DNA of 24,434 bases from positions 1-24,434 of the forward strand of contig JAVBPA010000060.1 in assembly GCA_031549925.1 (NCBI GenBank). Reading direction: 5' to 3'. The notes under the pieces are model-generated. The model was given only the letters and a program-made list of their open reading frames with translations. It was not told where the DNA came from and ran no database searches. The stretch comes from JAVBPA01 sp031549925 (GTDB taxonomy: Bacteria > Bacillota > Clostridia > Oscillospirales > CAG-272). The position numbers and the translations under genes were made by a program. This document shows, piece after piece, positions 15,483 through 23,371 of the stretch (position 1 is its first letter; each line of letters opens with the position of its first letter).

Positions 15483-15519
15483 AAACAAGCCGTTTTTTGC
15501 TTTTTATAACGGCTTGTTT
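15483..15519. terminator. Strong bidirectional terminator
   Basis: AAACAAGCCGTT (15483-15494) pairs perfectly with AACGGCTTGTTT (15508-15519) around a 13-base loop. The A and T flanks allow termination in both directions. It closes the capEFG-abrB transcript and isolates the isomerase gene. Confidence 0.9.
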
Positions 15520-15611
15520 GATTGTCTGAGCAAAGAGTTTAATTCTATGCTTTTATATAATTAAAAATGTTAATCTAATATTTTATCGACACAAGGAAAA
15601 ATCTCATCCGA

Positions 15612-15640
15612 TTGACAGTTCATGTTTTCTGTGATAAACT
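15612..15640 (+). promoter_or_regulatory. Probable promoter of the isomerase gene
   Basis: TTGACA (15612-15617), a 17-base spacer and TAAACT (15635-15640). A leader of about 90 A/T-rich bases, including an AT repeat around 15705, leads to the start codon. Confidence 0.55.
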
Positions 15641-15738
15641 TAGTGCGAAAAATATTACCGTTCGAATTTTAATTTAAATATGATATTAATTTATATCTTA
15701 AACATATATATATAGATAATTATGGGAGGAATTATTTT

Positions 15739-16596
15739 TTGAAGATAGGAATAACAGCCAAATTTGGTGATAATGGGTATGGACGTTGGGGAAAAGATAT
15801 ATATAATAAATTAAAAGAACATGGTTATTCCTGTTCGGATTTTGATATGGCAAATACAGAAAGTTTGTTATATACCCTGCCTCAAAACGAATCTGATAAA
15901 ATTCTTATTGATGAAAAATTATTGGCTGAAAAAGCGGGAATCGAAATAAATCAAGTTCATGGACCATGGCGCTGGCCGCCCCGTGATTTTACAAAAGAAG
16001 ATTTAACGGAAAGAATGGAAAAAATGAAAAAGTCCATTCGATCTTCTTCTGTACTCGGATGTTGCAATTGGGTTGTTCATCCGATAATGCCGTTTGGAAT
16101 TAATGAAGCCGGCAAAGAAGAAGCGAAAAAAACTTGGGATATGAATATTGAATTCATGAGTGAATTATTAATTACTGCGAAAGAATACGGTATAATAATT
16201 TGTTTGGAAAATATGCCGATGACAGAATTTTCTTTAGCAACACCTAAAGATATTTTAAAACTTGTAAAATATATTAATGACGATAATTTTAAAATTTGTC
16301 TTGATACCGGACATGTTTCAGTTTTTAGCGGTTTGTCACTGGGGGATTCAGTACGTGAATTAGGTGATGAAATACGTGTTCTTCATGTTCATGACAATAT
16401 GCATCATATGGATTTGCATTTGATGCCGTATTTCGGTATAATCGATTGGGACGAATTTGCAAAGGCATTAAAAGTTATTGAATATAATGGGTCTTTTTCA
16501 TTGGAAACAACACCGCCGAAAAAATTTCCGGATGAAATCTTTGAGGAAATGTGTATAACCTTGTCAAAAATAGCAAACAACATTATTAACAAATAA
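15739..16596 (+). CDS. Sugar phosphate isomerase/epimerase-like TIM barrel
   Basis: A 285-residue protein of the xylose-isomerase-like/AP-endonuclease-2 TIM-barrel superfamily, which binds a divalent metal and isomerises or epimerises sugars. Metal-site motifs appear in the expected order: VHGPWRWPP, VVHPIMPFG, CLENMPMTEF, CLDTGHVSVF, LHVHDNMHHMDLHLMPYFG and finally SLETTPP. The substrate cannot be inferred. The start is TTG at 15739 with GGAGG nine bases upstream; no ATG gives a comparable site. It is a single gene between two terminators, with its own promoter. The short HDNMHHMDLHL segment is richer in His than in most relatives I can recall. Confidence 0.82.
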   Translation: MKIGITAKFGDNGYGRWGKDIYNKLKEHGYSCSDFDMANTESLLYTLPQNESDKILIDEKLLAEKAGIEINQVHGPWRWPPRDFTKEDLTERMEKMKKSIRSSSVLGCCNWVVHPIMPFGINEAGKEEAKKTWDMNIEFMSELLITAKEYGIIICLENMPMTEFSLATPKDILKLVKYINDDNFKICLDTGHVSVFSGLSLGDSVRELGDEIRVLHVHDNMHHMDLHLMPYFGIIDWDEFAKALKVIEYNGSFSLETTPPKKFPDEIFEEMCITLSKIANNIINK

Positions 16597-16600
16597 AATT

Positions 16601-16675
16601 AGAAAAACTCCTTTTCTGCTGATTTTTAATTTTGATCCTAATCATTATCTATCAGTTTCTTGGGAGTTTTTCTTT
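16601..16675. terminator. Long-stem terminator after the isomerase gene
   Basis: AGAAAAACTCC (16601-16611) pairs with GGAGTTTTTCT (16663-16673), and CTGAT with ATCAG pairs inside it. T-rich bases follow on the plus strand. It begins four bases after the stop codon. Confidence 0.6.
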
Positions 16676-16740
16676 TATGTTTTTTAGTATATCACCAGAT
16701 AATGATCTTATAAAAATGAAAATCCACTTCCAAAAAATCA

Positions 16741-16929
16741 TCAGGGTTTTCGCTTAACGGCAAGGTTTTCAATATTCTCTTTTTGTTCTATCTGCGAAGT
16801 TGTTAGCAGATTTCTTTTTACGAGCGATTTCAGCATCGCAATTTGCATCAAGACTAAAAAATCGTTATTTTTGACGGGATCGATCCCCGGATTCTGATCA
16901 CCTATATATACCCATTTTAACGGATTCAT
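16741..16929 (-). CDS. Small uncharacterised ORF (62 residues)
   Basis: An open frame beginning MNPLKWVYIGDQNPGIDP, with a helical amphipathic second half (NDFLVLMQIAMLKSLVKRN). I do not recognise it with confidence. The helix-turn-helix-like tail (LLTTSQIEQ) is reminiscent of short SHOCT-type oligomerisation modules found in small accessory proteins of mobile elements. No ribosome site precedes the ATG, and no promoter is evident. It may be a remnant. It lies in the otherwise empty 16676-17057 stretch between two terminators. Confidence 0.3.
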   Translation of the reverse strand: MNPLKWVYIGDQNPGIDPVKNNDFLVLMQIAMLKSLVKRNLLTTSQIEQKENIENLAVKRKP

Positions 16930-17057
16930 ACATTACAACTGCTTTATCGGCTTTTACTGCAGTATATGAAACCGAAATTTGTTTGTATTACAATAGGAAT
17001 TTTTTTGTATTAATAACTGTTTGAAATAGTAGCGAAAAATATCGAATAAAATAAATG

Positions 17058-17092
17058 AAAAACGAGCTGTATTTAATGTACAACTCGTTTTT
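17058..17092. terminator. Terminator of the surface-protein gene
   Basis: AAAAACGAG (17058-17066) pairs with CTCGTTTTT (17084-17092), followed on the minus strand by a T-rich tract. It starts 12 bases after the stop of the leftward gene. Confidence 0.8.
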
Positions 17093-17104
17093 ATATTTTG
17101 TAAT

Positions 17105-17992
17105 TTATTTCTTTTTCTTTAATACAATAACCATGCTTGCTGCTGACATAATCGCTCCGATCAAAATTATCGATATCGGATCTGTTGTTTGCGGAGCTTT
17201 TGGTGCTGCAGTAGCTGTTTCATCCGGAGTTGCCGCAGTTTCCGCGGTTTCATTTGCATCTAATACTGGTGCTTCATACACTTCGCCTTCAACGACCAGA
17301 CAGTTGAATCCCATCCACTGTGATCCATCGGTAACATCCCAGTCACCTCTCGCACCGTCATGACCGTAGAATACGAATTTCATATATTTCGCCGGAACTG
17401 ACGGTTGAGCCAGCGTTATTGTTCCTGCAGCGATATCTTCTGAAGTGCCCCCGAACGGGTTTGATCTGAACACATCATTGAGTGCAGGACCGCCGAAGTT
17501 TCCGCTTTCATCATATGTACTGACGAGGTTGCCGCGTTCTGCGCCTGCTGAAATATCGGTAATTTCCGTCCAATTAGATCCGTTTTCCGAAATGTACATT
17601 TTGAAAAAATATCCGCGTTCACCGTTGTTGAATTTCATCTTCATACTTTGGATGTTGACTGTTTTAACAAACGGTATTGTAATGCTTGTGGTTGAGGAAC
17701 CGTTTACAATAACGCGTTCGCCTTGGCAACCGCTGTCATCAGCCGAACGAACCGAACCATTCCATCTTTTCACAACAGTTGCGTCCGGACTAGCCATATT
17801 CAAAGTATCCGCGACCGCGTCCTGAGGTATGAAAACGTGATGATTGGCAGGATCAGTTTCGTTCACCTTATTCTGCCAGTTATCTGCGGTAATGTTTGAA
17901 ACGTCAATCTCCAGAACCGCAGCCGAAACCGAAACTGCCATTGCTAAAATAAGTATAGTTGCAATAGCCAATGTTTTAATAAGTTTATTCAT
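17105..17992 (-). CDS. Secreted, membrane-anchored protein with F5/8C-like domain
   Basis: A 295-residue extracellular protein. Residues 1-25 are a signal peptide (MNKLIKTLAIATILILAMAV then SVSAA, a signal-peptidase I site). A galactose-binding-like beta domain (about 85-235) has FNNGERGYFFKMYISENGS, NWTEI and KYMKFVFYGHDG. This is the pattern of F5/8 type C/discoidin modules that bind sugars on surfaces. A Thr/Ala/Glu/Pro-rich spacer (245-270) leads to a C-terminal transmembrane helix (ISIILIGAIMSAASMVIV) and KKKK. There is no LPxTG, so it is probably held by the helix and not by sortase. A longer frame begins TTG at 18010 inside the ribosome site; ATG 17992 with AGGAGG eight to nine bases upstream is correct. 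Single gene. Confidence 0.75.
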   Translation of the reverse strand: MNKLIKTLAIATILILAMAVSVSAAVLEIDVSNITADNWQNKVNETDPANHHVFIPQDAVADTLNMASPDATVVKRWNGSVRSADDSGCQGERVIVNGSSTTSITIPFVKTVNIQSMKMKFNNGERGYFFKMYISENGSNWTEITDISAGAERGNLVSTYDESGNFGGPALNDVFRSNPFGGTSEDIAAGTITLAQPSVPAKYMKFVFYGHDGARGDWDVTDGSQWMGFNCLVVEGEVYEAPVLDANETAETAATPDETATAAPKAPQTTDPISIILIGAIMSAASMVIVLKKKK

Positions 17993-18050
17993 ATTTTTAA
18001 TCCTCCTCAAAATATTTAATATATTACCATTTAATAGTATTGCATTATAT

Positions 18051-18078
18051 ATTATATATTAAATATTAATAAAGTCAA
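18051..18078 (-). promoter_or_regulatory. Promoter of the surface-protein gene
   Basis: On the minus strand TTGACT (18078-18073), a 16-base spacer and TATAAT (18056-18051). The leader of about 55 bases carries AGGAGG. Confidence 0.7.
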
Positions 18079-18714
18079 TGATATTCAGACAATTTATCAA
18101 ACATTTTGTCCGTTTATGCAATCGCGTTGCCGTTTTCTTTTCAGTCCAAATTTTTCTCAAGTTTCCGTGATTTTCCGCGAAAACTGTTTATGCATTGTTA
18201 AAAAAAAGCTGACTTGCTTGAAAAAAGCTTGTCAAGCTTGTTTATCAAACATTGAAAAACCTTTATACATAAGCATTTTAGGGATTTATTAAAATTTTTG
18301 GATTCGCGAGTGTTGTTTGTGAAAGCCTTCCGCGCTATCCGAGCAAAGGTTGTGGAGATTGAGGTACCCCCTTATGGCATATAACCAATAAACTAGAAAA
18401 ATAACAAAGTTAAAGATTCAAAACACTGGACAAACTATTTAGAAAAAAATGATATATACCTTTAAGTTCATCGATCGGAATTGGTTTCGCTAATAATGAT
18501 TTCAAAGTTTTGATAAATATAATAAATCGAGCGGATTTTGAACAGACTTTTATCATTCGCTATATTATATATATTTTTTTATGCTATAAATTTTATAAAT
18601 TGGACTTTCTATATAAAGGGTTAAAAATTCCGTTCTGTACGCTTCTTACCTGTGTTTAAAGGAAAAACTCCAATCCGAATTCCGCTATAGTTCGTTCCTA
18701 AGTTCGTTCCGAAA
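18079..18714. other. Gene-free stretch with relics
   Basis: About 640 bases without a gene. It holds a perfect palindrome AAGCTTG-T-CAAGCTT (18225-18239), a 12-bp direct repeat TTATCAAACATT (near 18095 and 18242), and a tandem AGTTCGTTCC (18689-18698 and 18701-18710). A GC-richer island at 18300-18385 can be read as a 27-residue C-terminus ending VEIEVPPYGI with no start codon, possibly the tail of a lost gene. Confidence 0.5.
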
Positions 18715-19385
18715 TAAGCTAGGGTGTGTAACATAAAATAGGGCATTGAAAATAAGTGCAAGAAAAACGAAACTTGCAAAGATAACATCAAGTTTGTCGT
18801 AGCGTGTAAAAACTCTTCTGAAATGCTTGATTCTATGGAAGAGACGCTCACTTGATTGCGTGATTTGTAAAGTTTTTTGTCAAAATCCCAGAGGTTCTTC
18901 CGATTGTTTTTCGGTTTAACAATCGGAGAAAAACCCAACTAAACTGTCAATGCCCGGGTTTTATCATTTTCATATGCTTTTTCATCAGTAGATAAATCTT
19001 CTCGTCAATTTTGCCATGAGAAGCCAAAAGAACGCTTCCTTGTAGGGCTTCGCCTGTCTATCCCGCTGAAAGCTAAAACTTCACAGCGTGTTTATCAGAT
19101 GCGGAGACCATATGAATTTTTGTGTTTCAACCGCCAAGCGATTTTCCGATAGATTGTTTTCCTCTTTTTTTAACGCAAACATTCCATCAGAATGCATTTT
19201 AATACTCGTGGAACCGAATGAAACAATGGAGACGCAAATCTTTATAATACCTTTTTCTTGCAGTAGTAAGAAAGCGTTTTGCTAAACACCGCTTTTAACC
19301 CCAAACACAATTCTTGTATATATTGTACGCTAGTTTCCGTATTATTTTGGCAAGCTTCTCCACTTGCGGCCATTTTAGAGAATAT
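18715..19385 (-). pseudogene. Decayed IS5-family transposase
   Basis: Translating the minus strand in shifting frames recovers the landmarks of an IS5-family (IS427/IS1031-like) DDE transposase in correct order. These are STSIKMHSDGMFALKK, then GKQSIGKSLGG, a TGA, NTKIHMVSASDKHAVKF, a TAG, then DEKAYENDKTRALTV and KPKNNRKNLWDFDKKLYKSR. Last come ERLFHRIKHFRRVFTRYDK and LDVIFASFVFLALIFN. At least two stops and several frameshifts separate these blocks. The first catalytic Asp (normally DSTS) reads GSTS. The element is dead and old. I could not find convincing terminal inverted repeats or a target duplication. Confidence 0.85.
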
Positions 19386-19519
19386 AAATTTCGGTGTTCA
19401 ACACATCTAAATTGCTGATCTCTGCTGGCTTACGATGTTTGGGAAAGCAAATTTCTATCAGATTATACTGTTCTTTTTTAATTCCATGAAACCAGTATAT
19501 CTCATTATCTTTTATGTTA

Positions 19520-19777
19520 ACAGATCCTAATTCATTTTCTATTCCGAGCTGTTTTATCTTTAATTCTTTGCGAGCAGGGATATATTTTGAGTTCATCTAT
19601 TTTGTCTTGCTCTGTAACCAAATAACCTTTTGCAAGTATGTTTTTCTTTTTCAATGCTATTCCTGTTTCAATTTTGCATTTTTTCTTGTTGTGCCGTGAA
19701 ATGATATTGTTTACTTGGAAAAAATTGAATTCTAATTTTTCTCCGATTTTTCGTTTTGTTTGTCCTTGTGATTTCAT
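19520..19777 (-). pseudogene. Decayed IS3-type OrfA (helix-turn-helix) fragment
   Basis: The minus strand opens with MKSQGQTKRKIGEKLEFNFF and continues through ISRHNKKK, GIALKKKN and VTEQDKIDELK, the pattern of an IS3-family OrfA DNA-binding subunit. Near 19596 the frame shifts. The continuation KYIPARKELKIKQLGIENEL is in the next frame and corresponds to the leucine-zipper part that normally reads RKEARIKQLEMENEL. No OrfB follows. The piece between it and the IS5 remnant (19386-19519) is open but not recognisable. Confidence 0.65.
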
Positions 19778-19828
19778 TTCATGTATTTCTTTTCATAAAT
19801 TTTTTTATTGCATATTGTACAATACAAA

Positions 19829-19854
19829 CAATTATATCACGGCAACAGCATTTA
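19829..19854 (+). repeat. Left end of ISAs1-family element: target duplication and inverted repeat
   Basis: The 9-bp target duplication CAATTATAT (19829-19837) abuts the left terminal inverted repeat CACGGCAACAGCATTTA (19838-19854). Confidence 0.93.
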
Positions 19855-20990
19855 TTTTTTTGAGGAATAAGCTAAAATAGAGACATGAGAATAGAAAAAC
19901 TAAACGAAACGATAAGCGAAGTAAGCGACCCGAGACGGAAGTATGGGAATATACGGCACAAACTCGCGGATATATTGCTCATCGGCCTGTGCACAATAAT
20001 GTGCAAGGGCGAGGATTTTACCGATATGGAGGATTTCGGGAACGAGCGCGAGGATTGGCTGAGCACATTTCTTGAACTGCCAAACGGGATTCCGGACAGC
20101 GACACCTTCCGGCGTGTATTTGAGAGAATCAATCCGGCGTAGCTGTCAAACGCTCTGTATGATTGGCTCGGCGTAGAGCGGGAAAAGCGCGGCGTAATCG
20201 CCATTGACGGCAAAACAATTTGCGGCAGCGGAAATGCTGATCACAAGGCTTATCACGTGGTATCGGCGTTCGTGGCGGAGAATCAAATCACGTTGGGTGA
20301 AATCACGGTTGACGAAAAGAGCAATGAAATCACCGCGATTCCGCAGTTGCTTGATTTGATTGACGTGTCAGGCGCAACAGTCACGATTGACGCAATGGGC
20401 TGCCAGACAGATATCGCAAAGAAAATCACAGACAAAAAAGCGGATTACTGCCTTGCGCTGAAAGGGAATCAGAGCAGTCTGCACGAGGATGTGAAGCTGT
20501 ATTTTGAAAAGCTTCCTGCGGAACAGACTGCCATTACAAAAGAAAAAGGACATGGGCGGATTGAAAAACGCGAATATTTTCTGGATACTGACATTGACTG
20601 GCTGCCTCAAAAAGCGGAATGGGCAAGGCTGAACGCGATTGGCGGGGTAAAATCCATTGTTTTTGAAAAAGAGGAAACCCGCACGGAAACACGATATTTC
20701 ATCACTTCGCTGACCGATGTGAACAAATTCGCAGATGCGGTTCGCAAGCATTGGTCGATTGAAAATCAGCTTTATTGGCAGTTGGACGCAACCTTAGGCG
20801 AGGATAACTCTCGTGCGAGAAAGGACAATTCTCCGCTAAATCTCAATGTTTTGCGAAAAACCTCTCTGGCGTTGTTAAAAGAGGTCGATTGGGGCAGAAT
20901 CGGGCTTAAAAAGAAAATGTTCATTGCTGCTCTCAATCCCCATAAACTGTTGCAGGTTCTCTTTTCCGAAAAGTAAATGCTGTTGCCGTG
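19838..20990 (+). mobile_element. ISAs1-family insertion sequence, 1153 bp
   Basis: A complete element bounded by perfect 17-bp inverted repeats (19838-19854 and 20974-20990) and flanked by perfect 9-bp direct repeats CAATTATAT, within the 8-10 bp usual for this family. It holds one transposase gene, broken by an amber codon. The right repeat contains the transposase stop codon. Its base composition is visibly richer in G and C than the flanks. The perfect duplication shows a recent insertion, about 10 bases upstream of the -35 box of the next operon. Confidence 0.93.
19885..20976 (+). pseudogene. ISAs1-family transposase interrupted by one amber stop
   Basis: The frame runs from ATG 19885 to TAA 20974-20976 with a single in-frame TAG at 20140-20142 (codon 86, after RRVFERINPA). 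Both sides read as a standard ISAs1/H-repeat transposase. The front has SDPRRKYGNIRHKLADIL and PDSDTFRRVFERI. After the stop come VIAIDGKTICGS (first Asp), TIDAMGCQTDIAKKI (second Asp) and HWSIENQLYWQLD (the Glu), with ATLGEDNSRARK. The three acidic residues are intact. Without the stop it would be 363 codons, normal for the family. There is no frameshift, so the mutation is young or the base is a sequencing error. Confidence 0.9.
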
Positions 20991-20999
20991 CAATTATAT
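20974..20999 (+). repeat. Right end of ISAs1-family element: inverted repeat and target duplication
   Basis: The right terminal repeat TAAATGCTGTTGCCGTG (20974-20990) is the exact complement of the left one. The second copy of the target duplication CAATTATAT follows at 20991-20999. Confidence 0.93.
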
Positions 21000-21008
21000 A
21001 GAATTATG

Positions 21009-21037
21009 TTGACAATTGAGGAAAATTATATTAAAAT
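21009..21037 (+). promoter_or_regulatory. Promoter of the right-end operon
   Basis: TTGACA (21009-21014), a 17-base spacer and TAAAAT (21032-21037), near consensus. The insertion sequence ends ten bases upstream of the -35 box and leaves the core promoter whole, but would displace any activator site further up. A second TATAAT (21058-21063) lacks a good -35. Confidence 0.8.
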
Positions 21038-21091
21038 AAAAAATGGTAAATATGTCATATAATAAAACAAAACAGAACAGGAGGCAAAATT

Positions 21092-23371
21092 ATGAAAAAG
21101 TGTTTGTATATCAACCACGATTCTCAAGCGCATCATGATTATATGCTGGGCATAGTACTGCGAGAAAATAACTACAATTGGTTTTATGAAAAATTTATCA
21201 ATCTCTGCGCTCTCGAGGGGGTGGAACTTCTTATTGAGTTTACCGATATTCGTGAAGCTGCCTATCAAAAATTTTTGCAGAATACGGCGGTTTTGCCGCT
21301 GAGCGATTTTTCGTGCGAAAACCGGGAGCGGCTTTTATTCTTCATAAAGGAAAAAATAGAAAAGAACTCATATACCGGAATATGGGTTGATGAATATTAT
21401 ATACCTGGCACTTCGAAATATAATGAAGAACATTATGTTCACACCATATTGATTTACGGTTATGACGATGACGCAGGGACATTTTCCGCGCTGCATTTCA
21501 ATCCCGAAAAAGGAGTTATAAAAATAGAAGCCGAGTATGATGTATTATGCACGGCTTTTTTTAATATCGTAAATTGTTACCGCAACGGAGGCGGAGAGGG
21601 AACGCTGAAAGAGTCGGTAATCTGTTTCAAATATACTCCGTCAGCCGTTTATTCATCCTTTAATATAAATTCATTTTTATATCAATTCCACGATTATTTG
21701 TTCTCAAAATACAAAAACGAGGACATAACGGCTGGAATTGATGTATACCGGAGATTTATATATGATTTGGAAAAAGGAACTTATATACCTTACAGAAGCT
21801 TACATACACTTGCGCTTCATAAAAAATATATGCTTGACCGATTAAATTACATAAATGAGACATTTACTTTTTTATCAAAAGGAAACGGCGGAGATTTATT
21901 TGTCAGTTATATAAAAGAATATTCAGGCATAGTTAAAATAATAGATTCGATACGCGCGTTAAATCTTCGTCAAAATATAAAAGCGAAGCAGAAGTACAGC
22001 GCGGTAATATCAACCGACGAAGGTTTCAGAATTAAATTGGCACAAACACTTGACGAAGCGTATAAATCTGAAAAAAAAATACTGTTTTTAATATACATCC
22101 ATTTAAAAAATATTTCCGGTTATAAAAACAAATCCAATCTTATCCCTGCTGATGAAGGCGATTATTCTTTCGGTATAATGGGCGATACGGTGAATGTGGC
22201 GCTGCTCAATGAAGAAGCGAATATATCCGCGATTGAAATTACAGACATTTCGGATAATTTTATATACTGTCCCCCGGGTGTATTTAATTTCGCCGACGGC
22301 AACGAAAGCTTTCTCGAAGACAGTCAAGTCAGGGGGCGAAAAATTATGTTTAAAAATAACAAGATAAAAAAGTTCACATACCGAGAATCTAACAGCAGCG
22401 CGGATATATCAAGATTAAAATTTAATATTTACAAAACGCCCGAAAACCTCGAATGGGATTTCAGCGTACAAAACAATGATTGGCACCCGGCGCATGAGAT
22501 AACAAACGTTAAATATGACGGGCAGGCTTTAGTGTGCGATATAGTGGGAGACGACCCATATATTATCGCAAATAATATTGCTCTCAACGCAGCAAAAGCA
22601 AAATATGTATATCTTGAGATTATGACAACATGCGACAGCCGAAATATGCAGTTGTTTTTTACTACCGAGGAAAACCGGGACGCCACCGAGGAAGCTTCTT
22701 CGGTCATAACGGTAAGCCCGTCGGCCGGACCGGACGGTGAAAATGTATATAAAACATATGTTTTTGATATGTCAGGCAATAAATACTGGCGGGGGACAAT
22801 TAATTATATCAGGCTTGACATAGCGCATTACGACACGGCAAAAAAATCGGGCGTTTGCCATATCAGGCGCATAAGCATAACGGGAGAATCTCCTGTATAC
22901 AATTCAAAGAATGATTTTGACTGTGTGCAAGGCTGTATGGGATGGAACAGCTACTGCCATGATATGGGTACTTCATATCACGAGCTGTCATGGGATAGTA
23001 TGAATAAAGTCTGGCGGGGAGGAAACGATAGTTCTCCCCTGCGGAATTTAATTATCGGAGATTCTGAACAAACCTCCTGCTGCAACTACGCTTCTGTCAG
23101 GACATGGACAGCCCCTGCTCAGGGTACATATAAATTCGGCGTAGTCTACGGTGTTTTAACGGAAGGCCGTAAATGCCGCTTATACATAAAAAGCGACGGC
23201 GAGGAGCTGTACACGGTAAACAATACGCAGCACGAAGTTGAATTCGAGAAATATATAAAACGCGGAGAAAGAATCCATTTTATGTTTTACAACAGCGACC
23301 AGTTCACGGTCGAAAGAGCCTGTCTTACTATCAATATTAAGAAAATTTCGGAGGGACGCGAAAATGAATAA
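21092..23371 (+). CDS. BtrH/C39-like protein fused to two carbohydrate-binding-like modules
   Basis: A 759-residue protein without signal peptide. Residues 1-365 resemble the BtrH_N/C39-like accessory proteins of non-ribosomal-peptide and RiPP clusters: NWFYEKFINLC (30-39), VDEYYIPG (99-106), HYVHTILIYGYDDDAG (114-129), IDVYRRFIYDLEKG (216-229) and YRSLHTLALHKKYMLDRLNY (234-253). The N-terminal catalytic Cys of true C39 peptidases is not evident. About 453-598 look like a galactose-binding beta domain. Residues 612-752 look like a second sugar-binding-type module (WRGGNDSSPL, SVRTWTAPAQGTYKFGV, YIKRGERIHFMFYN). AGGAGG lies seven bases before the ATG. It overlaps the next gene by eight bases. 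The substrate is unknown; modifying or carrying a peptide or glycan intermediate is inference. Confidence 0.65.
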   Translation: MKKCLYINHDSQAHHDYMLGIVLRENNYNWFYEKFINLCALEGVELLIEFTDIREAAYQKFLQNTAVLPLSDFSCENRERLLFFIKEKIEKNSYTGIWVDEYYIPGTSKYNEEHYVHTILIYGYDDDAGTFSALHFNPEKGVIKIEAEYDVLCTAFFNIVNCYRNGGGEGTLKESVICFKYTPSAVYSSFNINSFLYQFHDYLFSKYKNEDITAGIDVYRRFIYDLEKGTYIPYRSLHTLALHKKYMLDRLNYINETFTFLSKGNGGDLFVSYIKEYSGIVKIIDSIRALNLRQNIKAKQKYSAVISTDEGFRIKLAQTLDEAYKSEKKILFLIYIHLKNISGYKNKSNLIPADEGDYSFGIMGDTVNVALLNEEANISAIEITDISDNFIYCPPGVFNFADGNESFLEDSQVRGRKIMFKNNKIKKFTYRESNSSADISRLKFNIYKTPENLEWDFSVQNNDWHPAHEITNVKYDGQALVCDIVGDDPYIIANNIALNAAKAKYVYLEIMTTCDSRNMQLFFTTEENRDATEEASSVITVSPSAGPDGENVYKTYVFDMSGNKYWRGTINYIRLDIAHYDTAKKSGVCHIRRISITGESPVYNSKNDFDCVQGCMGWNSYCHDMGTSYHELSWDSMNKVWRGGNDSSPLRNLIIGDSEQTSCCNYASVRTWTAPAQGTYKFGVVYGVLTEGRKCRLYIKSDGEELYTVNNTQHEVEFEKYIKRGERIHFMFYNSDQFTVERACLTINIKKISEGRENE

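Noticed and set aside
15700..15720. AT dinucleotide run near 15705 as a phase-variable repeat
   Set aside because: Too short and common in such A/T-rich DNA to claim phase variation.
17445..17825. 126-residue plus-strand frame inside the surface-protein gene
   Set aside because: The minus strand encodes a signal peptide, a beta domain, a membrane anchor and has a strong ribosome site; the plus frame has none of these.
18225..18239. Perfect palindrome AAGCTTG-T-CAAGCTT as an operator or attachment site
   Set aside because: It stands alone in a gene-free stretch with no promoter or integrase nearby; recorded only as part of the relic region.
18689..18710. Tandem AGTTCGTTCC as a target duplication of the IS5 remnant
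   Set aside because: Both copies lie on the same side of the relic, two bases apart, so they cannot flank an insertion.
19375..19596. 73-residue minus-strand frame as a separate gene
   Set aside because: Its first part is the frame-shifted continuation of the IS3 OrfA remnant; no ribosome site.
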